This document shows positions 1-6,615 of a stretch of 6,774 nucleotides of DNA, in pieces; the first letter of the stretch is position 1, and each line of letters opens with the position of its first letter. The position numbers and the translations under genes are program-made. Origin of the DNA: Gammaproteobacteria bacterium (GTDB lineage Bacteria > Pseudomonadota > Gammaproteobacteria > GRL18). Below the pieces are notes generated by a model, which saw only the letters and a list, made by a program, of their open reading frames with translations, searched no databases and was not told the origin of the DNA. The stretch lies in NCBI GenBank assembly GCA_030632625.1, contig DAOVUK010000180.1:1-6774 (forward strand), in the 5' to 3' direction.

Positions 1-535
1 CAATATGTTCTTGCTCTAAGACTCTCTGTGCCAGAGATTCTTCGCTATCATGCTCAAGCACGGGAACGGATTTTTGTAAAATAATTGGTCCGCCATCTAA
101 TTCAGCGCTGACATAATGAATGCTCAGGCCGTGAATGTCGTCACCGGCTTCAAGTGCTCGCTGATGGGTGTGAATGCCACGGTATTTGGGTAGTAATGAA
201 GGGTGGATATTAATCATTTTGCCATAAAAATGGTTGACAAAATCATCCGTTAAAATGCGCATAAAGCCTGCCAGAACAATTAACTGAGGCTGATATTTGT
301 CAATACATTGGGTGAGTTCAGCATCAAAGCTTTCACGGCTGTCATACTGCTTATGGTCGATGATCTCAGTCGGGATCTTTGCCTTTTTTGCCCGTTCAAT
401 ACCATAGGCATCGGCTTTATTGCTAATAACGGCACAGAGTCTGGCATTGAGTGTTTTATCTGCAATGCCGTCAATAATGCTCTGTAAGTTACTGCCGCCG
501 CCTGATATAAGAACGACAATGGGTAATGGCTCCAT
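1..535 (-). CDS. purN: Phosphoribosylglycinamide formyltransferase (PurN), C-terminus cut by window edge
   Basis: PurN transfers a formyl group from 10-formyltetrahydrofolate to GAR, giving FGAR, the third step of de novo purine synthesis in the cytoplasm. I translated the minus strand from the ATG at 535; the frame stays open for 178 codons to the left edge, so about 35 of the usual ~212 residues are missing. Seen: N-terminal phosphate-binding loop VVLISGGGSNLQ (residues 7-18), SNKADAYGIERA (38-49), VLAGFMRIL (87-95), the active-site stretch INIHPSLLPKYRG (108-120) and LDGGPIILQ (146-154). By alignment with E. coli PurN from memory, the catalytic Asn106, His108 and Asp144 correspond to N109, H111 and D147, all present. 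It follows purM by 19 nt with only a weak Shine-Dalgarno (AAGA), so it is probably translated with purM as an operon. Nothing looks broken. Confidence 0.96.
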   Translation of the reverse strand, partial: MEPLPIVVLISGGGSNLQSIIDGIADKTLNARLCAVISNKADAYGIERAKKAKIPTEIIDHKQYDSRESFDAELTQCIDKYQPQLIVLAGFMRILTDDFVNHFYGKMINIHPSLLPKYRGIHTHQRALEAGDDIHGLSIHYVSAELDGGPIILQKSVPVLEHDSEESLAQRVLEQEHI

Positions 536-538
536 TCT

Positions 539-566
539 TATTAACTGATAACTATTAATTGATAAC
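539..566. repeat. 14-bp tandem duplication across the purM stop codon
   Basis: On the plus strand TATTAACTGATAAC (539-552) is followed directly by TATTAATTGATAAC (553-566), which differs at one of 14 positions. The right-hand copy contains the purM TAA stop (555-557) and the last PurM codons; the left-hand copy fills most of the gap before purN. Collapsing to one copy would still end PurM in frame (VVIS then TAA) and leave only 5 nt between purM and purN instead of 19. This is read directly from the sequence; a slippage or duplication origin is inference. Confidence 0.8.
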
Positions 567-1592
567 AACGCTGGGTACAGTGTCTGCACTGGCTTCAATC
601 GTGCCTAATGTGAAGACCGTTTCACCCTGCTGCTGGAGAAATTCAATGGTCTGCTGCTGATCTTCTGGTGACACCACGACCACCATGCCGATGCCGCAGT
701 TAAAAGTACGATACATTTCACTGGCTTCAATATTACCCTGCTCCTGCAGCCAGTCAAAGACCTGGGGTCTTGTCCAGCTGTCAGCATCAATTTTTGCTGT
801 GGTATTGGCAGGCATTACTCTGGGTAAGTTTTCCAGTAAACCGCCGCCAGTGATATGGCAGAGTGAATGAATTTCAATTTCTTTGGCTAAAGCCAATAAA
901 GATTTGACATAGATTCGAGTGGGTTCTAAAAGACGATTACCCAGTGTATCGCCATCAAAGTCACTGTTCAGATCGGCGCCGGAAACCTCAATCACCTTAC
1001 GAATAAGTGAGTAACCATTGGAATGCGGGCCGCTGGAAGCAAGGCCTAACAGGATGTCACCTTGTTTAACCTTGGAACCATCAATAATTTGCTCTTTTTC
1101 AACGATGCCGACACAAAAGCCGGCCAAATCATAATCTTCACCTTCGTACATACCCGGCATTTCAGCTGTTTCACCACCAGTGAGTGCACAGCCGGACTGA
1201 ATACAGCCTTCACTGATCCCCTTGATAACATTCGCTGCGGTGTCAACGTCCAGTTTACCGGTGGCATAATAATCCAGAAAGAACAGTGGTTCAGCACCGG
1301 CAACAATCAGATCATTGGAGCACATCGCTACTAAATCAATACCAATCGTATCATGTTTGCCGATCATCAAGGCTAATTTTAACTTAGTGCCGACCCCATC
1401 TGTACCCGAGACTAACACCGGATTTTTATATCGATCCAGAGGTAATTCAAACAGGGCACCAAAGCCGCCAAGACCGCCAAGTACGCCAGGTCGCCGGGTC
1501 GCTTTAGTATAGGGTTTTATACGTTCGATAAGCGAGTTACCCGCGTCTATGTCTACACCGGCATCACGATAACTGAGAGATTGCTTGCTCAC
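555..1592 (-). CDS. purM: Phosphoribosylformylglycinamidine cyclo-ligase (PurM, AIR synthetase)
   Basis: PurM closes the imidazole ring: FGAM plus ATP gives AIR, ADP and phosphate, the fifth step of purine synthesis; the family acts as a cytoplasmic homodimer. Motifs: [13 protein letters not shown] (residues 7-19), ATP/phosphate loop SGTDGVGTK (62-70), [16 protein letters not shown] (80-95), [16 protein letters not shown] (104-119), [11 protein letters not shown] (139-149), [11 protein letters not shown] (186-196), ITGGG (247-251) and [11 protein letters not shown] (293-303). I place the start at the GTG at 1592: it has GGAG seven bases upstream and gives 345 residues, the same length as E. 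coli PurM, beginning [11 protein letters not shown]. An in-frame ATG at 1637 would add 15 residues ([10 protein letters not shown]...) but lies inside a TATAAT promoter box and has no ribosome binding site. It heads the purM-purN operon and is divergent from the DUF2066 gene. I saw no PurR-like operator. Confidence 0.97.
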   Translation of the reverse strand: MSKQSLSYRDAGVDIDAGNSLIERIKPYTKATRRPGVLGGLGGFGALFELPLDRYKNPVLVSGTDGVGTKLKLALMIGKHDTIGIDLVAMCSNDLIVAGAEPLFFLDYYATGKLDVDTAANVIKGISEGCIQSGCALTGGETAEMPGMYEGEDYDLAGFCVGIVEKEQIIDGSKVKQGDILLGLASSGPHSNGYSLIRKVIEVSGADLNSDFDGDTLGNRLLEPTRIYVKSLLALAKEIEIHSLCHITGGGLLENLPRVMPANTTAKIDADSWTRPQVFDWLQEQGNIEASEMYRTFNCGIGMVVVVSPEDQQQTIEFLQQQGETVFTLGTIEASADTVPSVVIN

Positions 1593-1599
1593 CTGGCTG

Positions 1600-1603
1600 C
1601 TCC
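1600..1603 (-). promoter_or_regulatory. Ribosome binding site deciding the GTG start of purM
   Basis: On the minus strand GGAG is followed by the 7-nt spacer CAGCCAG and then GTG at 1592. This is the only good Shine-Dalgarno near the 5' end of purM and supports the 345-residue form over the longer ATG form. Confidence 0.7.
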
Positions 1604-1635
1604 AAATATTTAAGGGCGGAAAATTTAAGGGAACC

Positions 1636-1641
1636 ATTATA
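1636..1641 (-). promoter_or_regulatory. Candidate -10 box (TATAAT) of the purM-purN promoter
   Basis: The minus strand reads TATAAT exactly here, 43 nt upstream of the GTG start, which would give a 5' leader of about 37 nt. No convincing -35 hexamer sits 16-18 bp upstream; the nearest resemblance, TTGTGG at 1663-1668, is 21 bp away, so a weak or activator-dependent promoter is possible. The box shares bases with the ATG at 1637-1635, an argument against that ATG as a start codon. The rest of the 222-bp divergent region (1593-1814) shows no clear operator. Confidence 0.4.
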
Positions 1642-1801
1642 CTGCAAATGTAATTACAGAATCCACAAACCTGTTGCTCTTGTTTAAGCGCGATGAATAG
1701 TTGTTGTTCGTGGCAGCTATATTATTTTTTTTGTTTTCTGTCAGGATTATACTAACGGCACATTTTTTGGTATTCTATCGGGTTATTATCGGGGAAATAA
1801 A

Positions 1802-1806
1802 AGGGA
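1802..1806 (+). promoter_or_regulatory. Ribosome binding site for the TTG start of the DUF2066 gene
   Basis: AGGGA preceded by A-rich sequence lies 8 nt upstream of the TTG at 1815. The open frame has no in-frame ATG before the signal-peptide region, so this site largely decides the start. Confidence 0.5.
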
Positions 1807-1814
1807 ACTCCGCT

Positions 1815-3149
1815 TTGAAAGTTAAGCAAACCAGTAATTTTTATTTTATTCGTCAATTGACACTTATTATTATTTTCAGTCTGTTAGTCATTCAGCCGGG
1901 TTTTGCCGCCAGTGTCAGCAAACTTTATGAGTCCAGTGTTAAAGTGGATTCCCCAAAAGGTGAACAGCAGCAGAGTGAAAACCAGCTTATTGCAGCAGCA
2001 TTTACTCAGGTTCTGATTAAAGTTTCGGGGCGTTCGGATGTCGCTGCCTCGACAGGCTATAGTGCGATGCTGAAAAAAGCTGAAGGTGCTATTTCTCAAT
2101 TTCGTTATGATTATAAAGTGCTGAGCGAAGCTGATAATGAGACTTCGCAGCAGGGCGAACAGCAGGAAGAAAAAGAAAAGTGGTTCTGGGTTCGCTTTAA
2201 TGCCAAAACGATTAATGCCTTATTAAAAGACGCGCAGATTCCGATTTGGGGGAAAATCAGGCCTGAGACTTTAGTCTGGTTTTCTCAGGAAACGCAGGGT
2301 AAACGCTATCTGCTGAGTCAGTATGAAGAACCTGAAATTTATGATGTGTTTAAAGAGCAGGCCGATAAACGCGGTATTTCGCTTATTTTTCCTTTTCTGG
2401 ATTTACAGGATCAGTCCGGTGTTTCGGCAAGCGATATCTGGGGTAATTTTCATGATGCTGTTTTGCTGGCTTCAAGGCGTTATCAGGCCCAGTCAACGCT
2501 TACCTCAAGACTATTTAAAGAGCCCAGTGGTTTATGGGTGAGTCAATGGAATTTATTAATGCTGGGCGAAGTACAATCCTGGGAAATACGAGATGAAAAC
2601 CTTGAACGGGTTCTGGCCTCGGGCATAGATGAACTGGCTGATAAATTATCCCGTCAGTTTACTCAGGTGTATAGAGAAGCAGATGATTCTTCAGTATTAG
2701 TGCAGATAAACAATGTCGGCGGGTTTAAGGATTTTCAGGCACTGGATGATTATTTGAGAAATCTGGCAACGGTTAAATCACTTGCTGTTATGCAGGTAGA
2801 TCAGGATAAAGTGATTTACAGCATTAATTATCTGAGCAGCAAAAATTCCTTGATTCAGGAAATTCGTCTCGGTGATTTACTTAATTCAGTTGAGCGCAGC
2901 CGGGTGAATCATGAGCAGCATAACAGCAGTGCTTACAATAGCTATAAGCCGGTGATATTAGGTGATCTGGGAGCAAATAGTGCTGCGGCAAGCGACAGAG
3001 AAAAAGCCTTGAATACACTGGATGATTCGTTAACAGAGCCGCTAAAACAAGCATCTGATGGTAACACACAGACTGCTCCTGAGGCTCAGGTACAGGAAAA
3101 AAGAGTAGAACAACTGCTTCCTGAACTGGAATACTGGCTGGCAAGATAG
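1815..3149 (+). CDS. DUF2066 family exported protein of unknown function
   Basis: This is a 444-residue protein of the DUF2066 family, common in gammaproteobacteria next to purM; no function is established. The N-terminus looks like a Sec signal peptide: Lys and Arg in the first 13 residues, hydrophobic core LTLIIIFSLLVI (15-26) and a likely cut in GFA|ASVSKLYE (after residue 31). Family-typical stretches follow: LYESSVKV (37-44), QVLIKVSGRSDV (65-76), WFWVRFNAKTINALL (123-137) and IPIWGKIRPETLVWF (142-156). A Gln/Glu-rich linker, roughly 104-122, separates two of them, and a polar linker precedes the C-terminal LLPELEYWLAR. I chose the TTG at 1815 because AGGGA lies 8 nt upstream and it puts the signal peptide at the N-terminus. 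The frame extends up to a TTG at 1701, but that adds a second hydrophobic segment and has no ribosome binding site. Its stop overlaps the next gene's ribosome binding site. A periplasmic or lipid-facing role is only inference. Confidence 0.85.
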   Translation: MKVKQTSNFYFIRQLTLIIIFSLLVIQPGFAASVSKLYESSVKVDSPKGEQQQSENQLIAAAFTQVLIKVSGRSDVAASTGYSAMLKKAEGAISQFRYDYKVLSEADNETSQQGEQQEEKEKWFWVRFNAKTINALLKDAQIPIWGKIRPETLVWFSQETQGKRYLLSQYEEPEIYDVFKEQADKRGISLIFPFLDLQDQSGVSASDIWGNFHDAVLLASRRYQAQSTLTSRLFKEPSGLWVSQWNLLMLGEVQSWEIRDENLERVLASGIDELADKLSRQFTQVYREADDSSVLVQINNVGGFKDFQALDDYLRNLATVKSLAVMQVDQDKVIYSINYLSSKNSLIQEIRLGDLLNSVERSRVNHEQHNSSAYNSYKPVILGDLGANSAAASDREKALNTLDDSLTEPLKQASDGNTQTAPEAQVQEKRVEQLLPELEYWLAR

Positions 3150-3151
3150 GA
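3148..3151 (+). promoter_or_regulatory. Ribosome binding site of the PerM-like gene, overlapping the upstream stop
   Basis: AGGA uses the last two bases of the DUF2066 TAG stop (3147-3149) and lies 7 nt before the ATG at 3159 but only 4 nt before the GTG at 3156. It favours the ATG and suggests translational coupling of the two genes. Confidence 0.55.
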
Positions 3152-3158
3152 CCTTGTG

Positions 3159-4262
3159 ATGACTGAATCACAAAAATGGATGCTGTTGTCAATTGTGTTA
3201 TTGATTGGCTGGTTATTTTATCTGCTGTCCCCCATATTAATGCCTTTTTTAGTGGCTGCATTTTTAGGTTATCTGGGCGATCCTCTGGTTGATAAGCTTG
3301 AGGCACGTAAACTTTCCCGGGGTTTATCTGTCACTATCGTTTTTATTGTTTTTTCCATATTGCTGCTGATTGCCTTACTTTTACTCGTGCCTCTGCTGGA
3401 AAATCAAATTGTTGCATTAGTTAAAAAGCTGCCCGCTTTTATTGATTATATTCAATCTGAACTCTTTCCTAAATTGCTTAATTTTGCGGGCCTGAGCTCC
3501 CAGAATTCAGAACAGGGCCTGGATTTTTCTAAATTAAAAGAAGCCATCGGGGAAAACTGGCGAAGTATTGGCGGTTTTGCTGGATATTTGCTCAACTCCA
3601 TTTCAACATCAGGGCTGCTGATTATCGCCTGGGTCGCAAATCTGGTGCTAATTCCAGTGATTGCTTTTTATTTCATGCGTGACTGGGATATTCTTGTTGA
3701 TAAAATAGCTCATCTTATTCCCCGTCACATTGAACCTCTGGTCACCCGCCTGGCCAGAGAATCGGATGAAGTTCTGGCCGCTTTTATGCGTGGTCAGCTT
3801 CTGGTTATGCTCTGCCTGGGCGGGATCTACTCTTCAGGTTTATGGATTGCCGGCCTGGAACTGGCATTATTAGTCGGTCTTCTGGCAGGGCTGGTCAGTT
3901 TTGTTCCCTATCTGGGATTTATTATCGGCATCCTTGCTGCTGTGATTGCCTCTCTCATGCAATTTCATGATTTAACTCTGTTACTCCCAATTGCCATTGT
4001 TTTTGGTCTCGGGCAGATGATTGAAAGTATGATACTGACCCCTTTGCTGGTGGGTGATCGAATTGGCTTACATCCCGTTGCCGTCATTTTTGCTATTATG
4101 GTCGGCGGTCAGTTATTCGGCTTTGTTGGTATTCTGATTGCCCTGCCGGTTTCGGCTGTTGTGATGGTGCTTTTACGTTATATTTATCAAACTTATGTTT
4201 CCAGTGGCCTGTACGGTAAGCAGAGTGAAAACAAGAGCGAAAACCAGAGCGAAATGCCTTGA
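3159..4262 (+). CDS. perM: AI-2E transporter/PerM family inner-membrane protein
   Basis: A 367-residue polytopic membrane protein of the AI-2E transporter (PerM/UPF0118) family. Family members are putative permeases or exporters; the substrate here cannot be read from sequence. Hydrophobic segments lie at about residues 8-22, 25-40, 56-80, 140-164, 203-224, 224-257, 261-278 and 295-333. A soluble loop (about 81-138) follows the first three, as is usual. The conserved core around VSFVPYLGFIIG (236-247) and the TPLLVGDRIGLHP stretch (284-296) are diagnostic for the family. The ATG at 3159 is preferred over the GTG immediately before it because AGGA is then 7 nt away. Nine bases separate the upstream stop from this ATG, so it is in an operon with the DUF2066 gene. 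The last 15 residues are a polar tail with a short tandem repeat (QSEN/KSEN/QSEM). The symbol is at family level only. Confidence 0.9.
   Translation: MTESQKWMLLSIVLLIGWLFYLLSPILMPFLVAAFLGYLGDPLVDKLEARKLSRGLSVTIVFIVFSILLLIALLLLVPLLENQIVALVKKLPAFIDYIQSELFPKLLNFAGLSSQNSEQGLDFSKLKEAIGENWRSIGGFAGYLLNSISTSGLLIIAWVANLVLIPVIAFYFMRDWDILVDKIAHLIPRHIEPLVTRLARESDEVLAAFMRGQLLVMLCLGGIYSSGLWIAGLELALLVGLLAGLVSFVPYLGFIIGILAAVIASLMQFHDLTLLLPIAIVFGLGQMIESMILTPLLVGDRIGLHPVAVIFAIMVGGQLFGFVGILIALPVSAVVMVLLRYIYQTYVSSGLYGKQSENKSENQSEMP
4221..4256 (+). repeat. Three 12-bp tandem units in the 3' end of the PerM-like gene
   Basis: Units at 4221-4232, 4233-4244 and 4245-4256 encode QSEN, KSEN and QSEM. They differ at a few bases and end just before the stop codon. 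The repeat extends a charged C-terminal tail beyond the last membrane segment; its length may vary between strains, which is inference. Confidence 0.7.
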
Positions 4263-4297
4263 GAAGATATACAACAAATTCAGGAATACAGTAGTAG

Positions 4298-5878
4298 ATG
4301 TCAAAATATCATACCATCAGAAAGCGCCTTAATGCCATTTCAGCAGCCTCGGACGCGCAATTACTGACGGGCAATAAAATTGGTCTTGAAAAAGAAAGCC
4401 TGAGGGTGAATGTTTCCGGCGGTATTGCACAAACCCCGCATCCGCAAGCCCTGGGTGCAGCATTGACCCATCCGTATATTACCACCGATTATTCTGAAGC
4501 CCTGAGTGAGTTTATTACGCCTCCCTTTGCGCAAATTTCCGAAGCACTGGATTTTCTGCAGAATACCCAGAAATTTGTCTATAAAAACCTTGAAGATGAA
4601 CTCCTCTGGGCAACCAGTATGCCCTGTGTTGTCGCCGGTGAGTCCAGTATTCCTCTGGCACATTACGGCAGCTCCAATGCCGGTACCATGAAAAACGTGT
4701 ATCGCAGGGGACTCGGGCATCGTTATGGCCGGGTGATGCAGCTGATAGCAGGCGTACATTTTAATTTTTCACTGGCTGAATCTTTCTGGCCGCTGCTGCA
4801 GGAACTGGAAGGCAGTCAGCAAACACCTCAGGATTTTATTAATAGCCGCTATTTTGACCTGATTCGCAATAGTCAGCGTATGGGATGGCTGGTGCCTTAC
4901 CTGTTTGGCGCATCGCCTGCAGTTTGTAAATCTTTTTTACTTGGCGGTTCAACCACTCTGGTTGAATTTGATGAAAGTACGTATTATGAGCCCTATGCAA
5001 CCTCATTGCGTATGGGCGACATCGGTTATCAAAATAATAAAGAAAATGAGTCAGGGATTAAAGCCTGTTATAAAAACATTGACAGTTATATCAGCAGTTT
5101 AGACTGGGCCATTAATACACGGTATGAAGGCTATGAAAAATTCGGCATGCTTAAAAATGGTAAATACCAGCAGCTGAATACTAATATCCTGCAAATTGAA
5201 AATGAATACTATTCTACTATTCGTCCCAAACAACTCCTGAAGGGCAATGAAAAGCCGATAATTGCCTTAAGAAAACGCGGGGTAAAATACGTTGAGTTAC
5301 GTTCACTCGATGTCAATGCCTATGATCCGCTGGGTGTGAATGAGAGTCAACTCTACTTTTTAGAAGCCTTTTTACTTTTCTGCATGCTGCATGACAGCCC
5401 TGTGATTGAATTAGCTGAGCGTCAGGAAGTGGATCATAATGAGATGCTGACGGCACACCACGGGCGTAAACCAGGATTAAAATTATCCCAAAATGGAAAA
5501 AACCATTCACTTAAAAACTGGGCTATGGAAATTATGCAGGAAATGACCGGTATTTGTGAATTACTTGATGGGGATGATCTGGAAAAACCATATACTGCCA
5601 GCCTTAAAAAGCAGACTGAACGTGTCTCTCATCCTGATATGACACCATCAGCAAGAATGCTGGATGATATGCGTCAGGACAGTGAAAGCTTTCACCGCTT
5701 TGCAGAGCGCATGTCCAGACAGCATTTCCACTATTATAAGAATTTGCATTTAAGCGCTGAACAGGAACAGTTTTACATCGCGGAGGCCAGCCAGTCAAAA
5801 CTCAGACAGCAAGCAATTGAAGCAGCCGATAATCTCAGCTTTGAAGAATATCTTGCTGAGTATTTCTCTCAAAATTAG
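4298..5878 (+). CDS. gshA: Glutamate-cysteine ligase (GshA), gammaproteobacterial type
   Basis: GshA joins L-glutamate and L-cysteine through a gamma-peptide bond using ATP, the rate-limiting first step of glutathione synthesis in the cytoplasm. The protein is 526 residues, close to E. coli GshA (518), and aligns over its full length from memory. Motifs: GLEKESLRV (29-37), ITTDYSEALSEFITP (61-75) with acidic metal/substrate residues, the SMPC stretch (107-110), YGSSNAGTMKNVYRRGL (123-139), GVHFNFSL (152-159), PYLFGASPAVC (200-210), LQIENEYYSTIRPK (298-311) and YVELRSLDVNAYDPLGV (331-347). The ATG at 4298 gives the expected N-terminus; the nearest Shine-Dalgarno-like AGGA (4282-4285) is 12 nt away, so initiation may be modest. 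It lies 35 nt after the PerM-like gene with no terminator between, so co-transcription is likely. No gene for glutathione synthetase (gshB) is in view. Confidence 0.97.
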   Translation: MSKYHTIRKRLNAISAASDAQLLTGNKIGLEKESLRVNVSGGIAQTPHPQALGAALTHPYITTDYSEALSEFITPPFAQISEALDFLQNTQKFVYKNLEDELLWATSMPCVVAGESSIPLAHYGSSNAGTMKNVYRRGLGHRYGRVMQLIAGVHFNFSLAESFWPLLQELEGSQQTPQDFINSRYFDLIRNSQRMGWLVPYLFGASPAVCKSFLLGGSTTLVEFDESTYYEPYATSLRMGDIGYQNNKENESGIKACYKNIDSYISSLDWAINTRYEGYEKFGMLKNGKYQQLNTNILQIENEYYSTIRPKQLLKGNEKPIIALRKRGVKYVELRSLDVNAYDPLGVNESQLYFLEAFLLFCMLHDSPVIELAERQEVDHNEMLTAHHGRKPGLKLSQNGKNHSLKNWAMEIMQEMTGICELLDGDDLEKPYTASLKKQTERVSHPDMTPSARMLDDMRQDSESFHRFAERMSRQHFHYYKNLHLSAEQEQFYIAEASQSKLRQQAIEAADNLSFEEYLAEYFSQN

Positions 5879-5944
5879 AAAAGTGTAGCGGCGGCTGTAT
5901 GACCCATAAATGGATTTGCCTTAACAGAAACTGCTGAAGAGATT

Positions 5945-6322
5945 TCACAACAGGTGCTTATCAATAAAACTCCGCACAAAAGGCTCTCTCTGAGCACTAT
6001 GGAAACGATCGACTTCCTCACCGTTGACAAAAGCAATGACGGTAGGAAAGCCTCTCACTTTATAGTGACCGGCAATACGCATATTTTCATCAGCATCAAC
6101 CTTGGCCAGCAAAAATTCTCCCGCATACTCTTTTGACAACTTATCTAAGATTGGCATAAGCACATTACAGGGGCCGCACCAGTCAGCACTGATATCAACC
6201 AGAACTAATCGTTTCTTTGATTCTTCGATAGCAACATGCGCAAAATTTTGCTCGGTAGCATCGACCACAAAATCATTTAAGCTTAAATTTAAATGCATGT
6301 CAGGGTGCGTATGTAGATCCAT
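5945..6322 (-). CDS. Thioredoxin-fold protein with WCGPC active site, similar to the CnoX/YbbN thioredoxin domain
   Basis: A single-domain thioredoxin of 125 residues, probably cytoplasmic since no signal peptide is seen. Numbering from the ATG at 6322, the redox site WCGPC is at residues 48-52 within LVLVDISADWCGPCNVLMP; the cis-proline motif VRGFPTV is at 89-95 (Pro93); KVDADENMRIAGHYKV (74-89) is typical of the fold. The opening DATEQNF and the C-terminal FVRSFIDKHLL resemble the thioredoxin domain of CnoX/YbbN, but the TPR region of that chaperone-like protein is absent and no TPR-like frame continues downstream. The N-terminus carries a His-containing extension (MDLHTHPDMHLN). The ATG at 6322 has a weak GAG seven nt upstream; a TTG at 6337 could add five residues. 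The gene converges on gshA, whose stop is 66 nt away with no clear terminator between. Likely roles are disulfide reduction or redox chaperone activity, unproven. Confidence 0.88.
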   Translation of the reverse strand: MDLHTHPDMHLNLSLNDFVVDATEQNFAHVAIEESKKRLVLVDISADWCGPCNVLMPILDKLSKEYAGEFLLAKVDADENMRIAGHYKVRGFPTVIAFVNGEEVDRFHSAQREPFVRSFIDKHLL

Positions 6323-6398
6323 ATTGTGACTCGTCAATAATTCTTAGATGAAAAAAACTGTATTATCCTGAAATTTAAAGCGGATAGCTATATTTTTT

Positions 6399-6501
6399 TG
6401 GTGTAGTTCCTTTGCTACGATATACGAAAATAACAACTTTTGGCGAATTTATTCGCCTAATATTGTAGAAATGTCGGCGTCGTAACAAAGGAACTACACC
6501 C
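6399..6501. mobile_element. Candidate MITE: about 101-bp element with 21-bp terminal inverted repeats
   Basis: The left arm 6400-6420 starts GGTGTAGTTCCTTTGCTACG; the right arm 6480-6500 ends AACAAAGGAACTACACC. They are reverse complements over 21 bases with one mismatch (G6414 opposite A6485 region). The interior of 59 bases is AT-rich and has no coding frame. The flanks carry a perfect direct repeat ATATTTTTT at 6390-6398 and 6502-6510, one base outside each arm, which would suit a 9-bp target duplication; because it is T-rich, it could also be chance. Short size, long terminal repeats, no gene and intergenic position all fit a non-autonomous miniature inverted-repeat element. I could not assign a transposase family. 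A long hairpin RNA or a paired regulator site are alternatives. It sits about 77 nt upstream of the thioredoxin start and may affect that gene's promoter. Confidence 0.55.
6442..6457. repeat. Perfect 6-bp hairpin inside the inverted-repeat element
   Basis: GGCGAA TTTA TTCGCC forms a 6-bp stem with a 4-base loop near the middle of the larger 6400-6500 inverted repeat, so the whole element can fold as a stem with an internal hairpin. No T-run follows on either strand, so it is not an intrinsic terminator by itself. Confidence 0.6.
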
Positions 6502-6537
6502 ATATTTTTTATCCGGCGAGGTTTTTACTCAAGCAAT

Positions 6538-6574
6538 AAAAAAGCCTGAAATGCTCAAGAGTATTTCAGGCTTT
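6538..6574 (-). terminator. Rho-independent terminator of the partial gene at the right edge
   Basis: A perfect 12-bp stem pairs 6541-6552 (AAAGCCTGAAAT) with 6563-6574 (ATTTCAGGCTTT), with a 10-base loop. On the minus strand the stem ends in GGC followed by six T residues and then ATTG, the classic form. It lies 42 nt after the stop codon at 6616-6618. The plus-strand side has only CTTTAATTG after the stem, so function is mainly for minus-strand transcription; it should also insulate the inverted-repeat element and thioredoxin gene from read-through. Confidence 0.9.
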
Positions 6575-6615
6575 AATTGAAAAAATAAGTGCTTTAGATA
6601 TTAATGCGGTCTGCT

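Noticed and set aside
280..519. A 79-residue minus-strand open frame
   Set aside because: It lies wholly inside purN in another frame, and the purN frame has all the family motifs.
1593..1637. N-terminal extension of PurM from the ATG at 1637
   Set aside because: The extra 15 residues are not found in PurM, there is no ribosome binding site, and the ATG overlaps a TATAAT box; the GTG at 1592 has a good site and gives the family's length.
2881..3306. A 141-residue minus-strand open frame across the DUF2066/PerM junction
   Set aside because: It has no recognisable family, lies antisense to two well supported genes, and looks like a chance frame.
4361..4759. A 132-residue minus-strand open frame inside gshA
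   Set aside because: It is antisense to the highly conserved N-terminal half of GshA, and its sequence is low in plausible motifs.
5879..5944. A bidirectional terminator between gshA and the thioredoxin gene
   Set aside because: I looked for a GC-rich stem with a T-run and found none; only short chance complementarities are present.
5954..6329. Plus-strand open frames opposite the thioredoxin gene
   Set aside because: The opposite strand encodes a clear thioredoxin with WCGPC and cis-proline, so these are shadows.
6323..6337. TTG start for the thioredoxin gene at 6337
   Set aside because: It has no clear ribosome binding site, and the ATG at 6322 suffices for the whole domain; it remains possible.
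6400..6500. A CRISPR-like repeat unit
   Set aside because: There are only two arms in inverted orientation, with no regularly spaced direct repeats.
6400..6510. The large inverted repeat as a plus-strand intrinsic terminator, since ATATTTTTT follows it
   Set aside because: The 59-base loop is too long for a typical terminator, and no plus-strand gene ends nearby; gshA ends more than 500 nt upstream.
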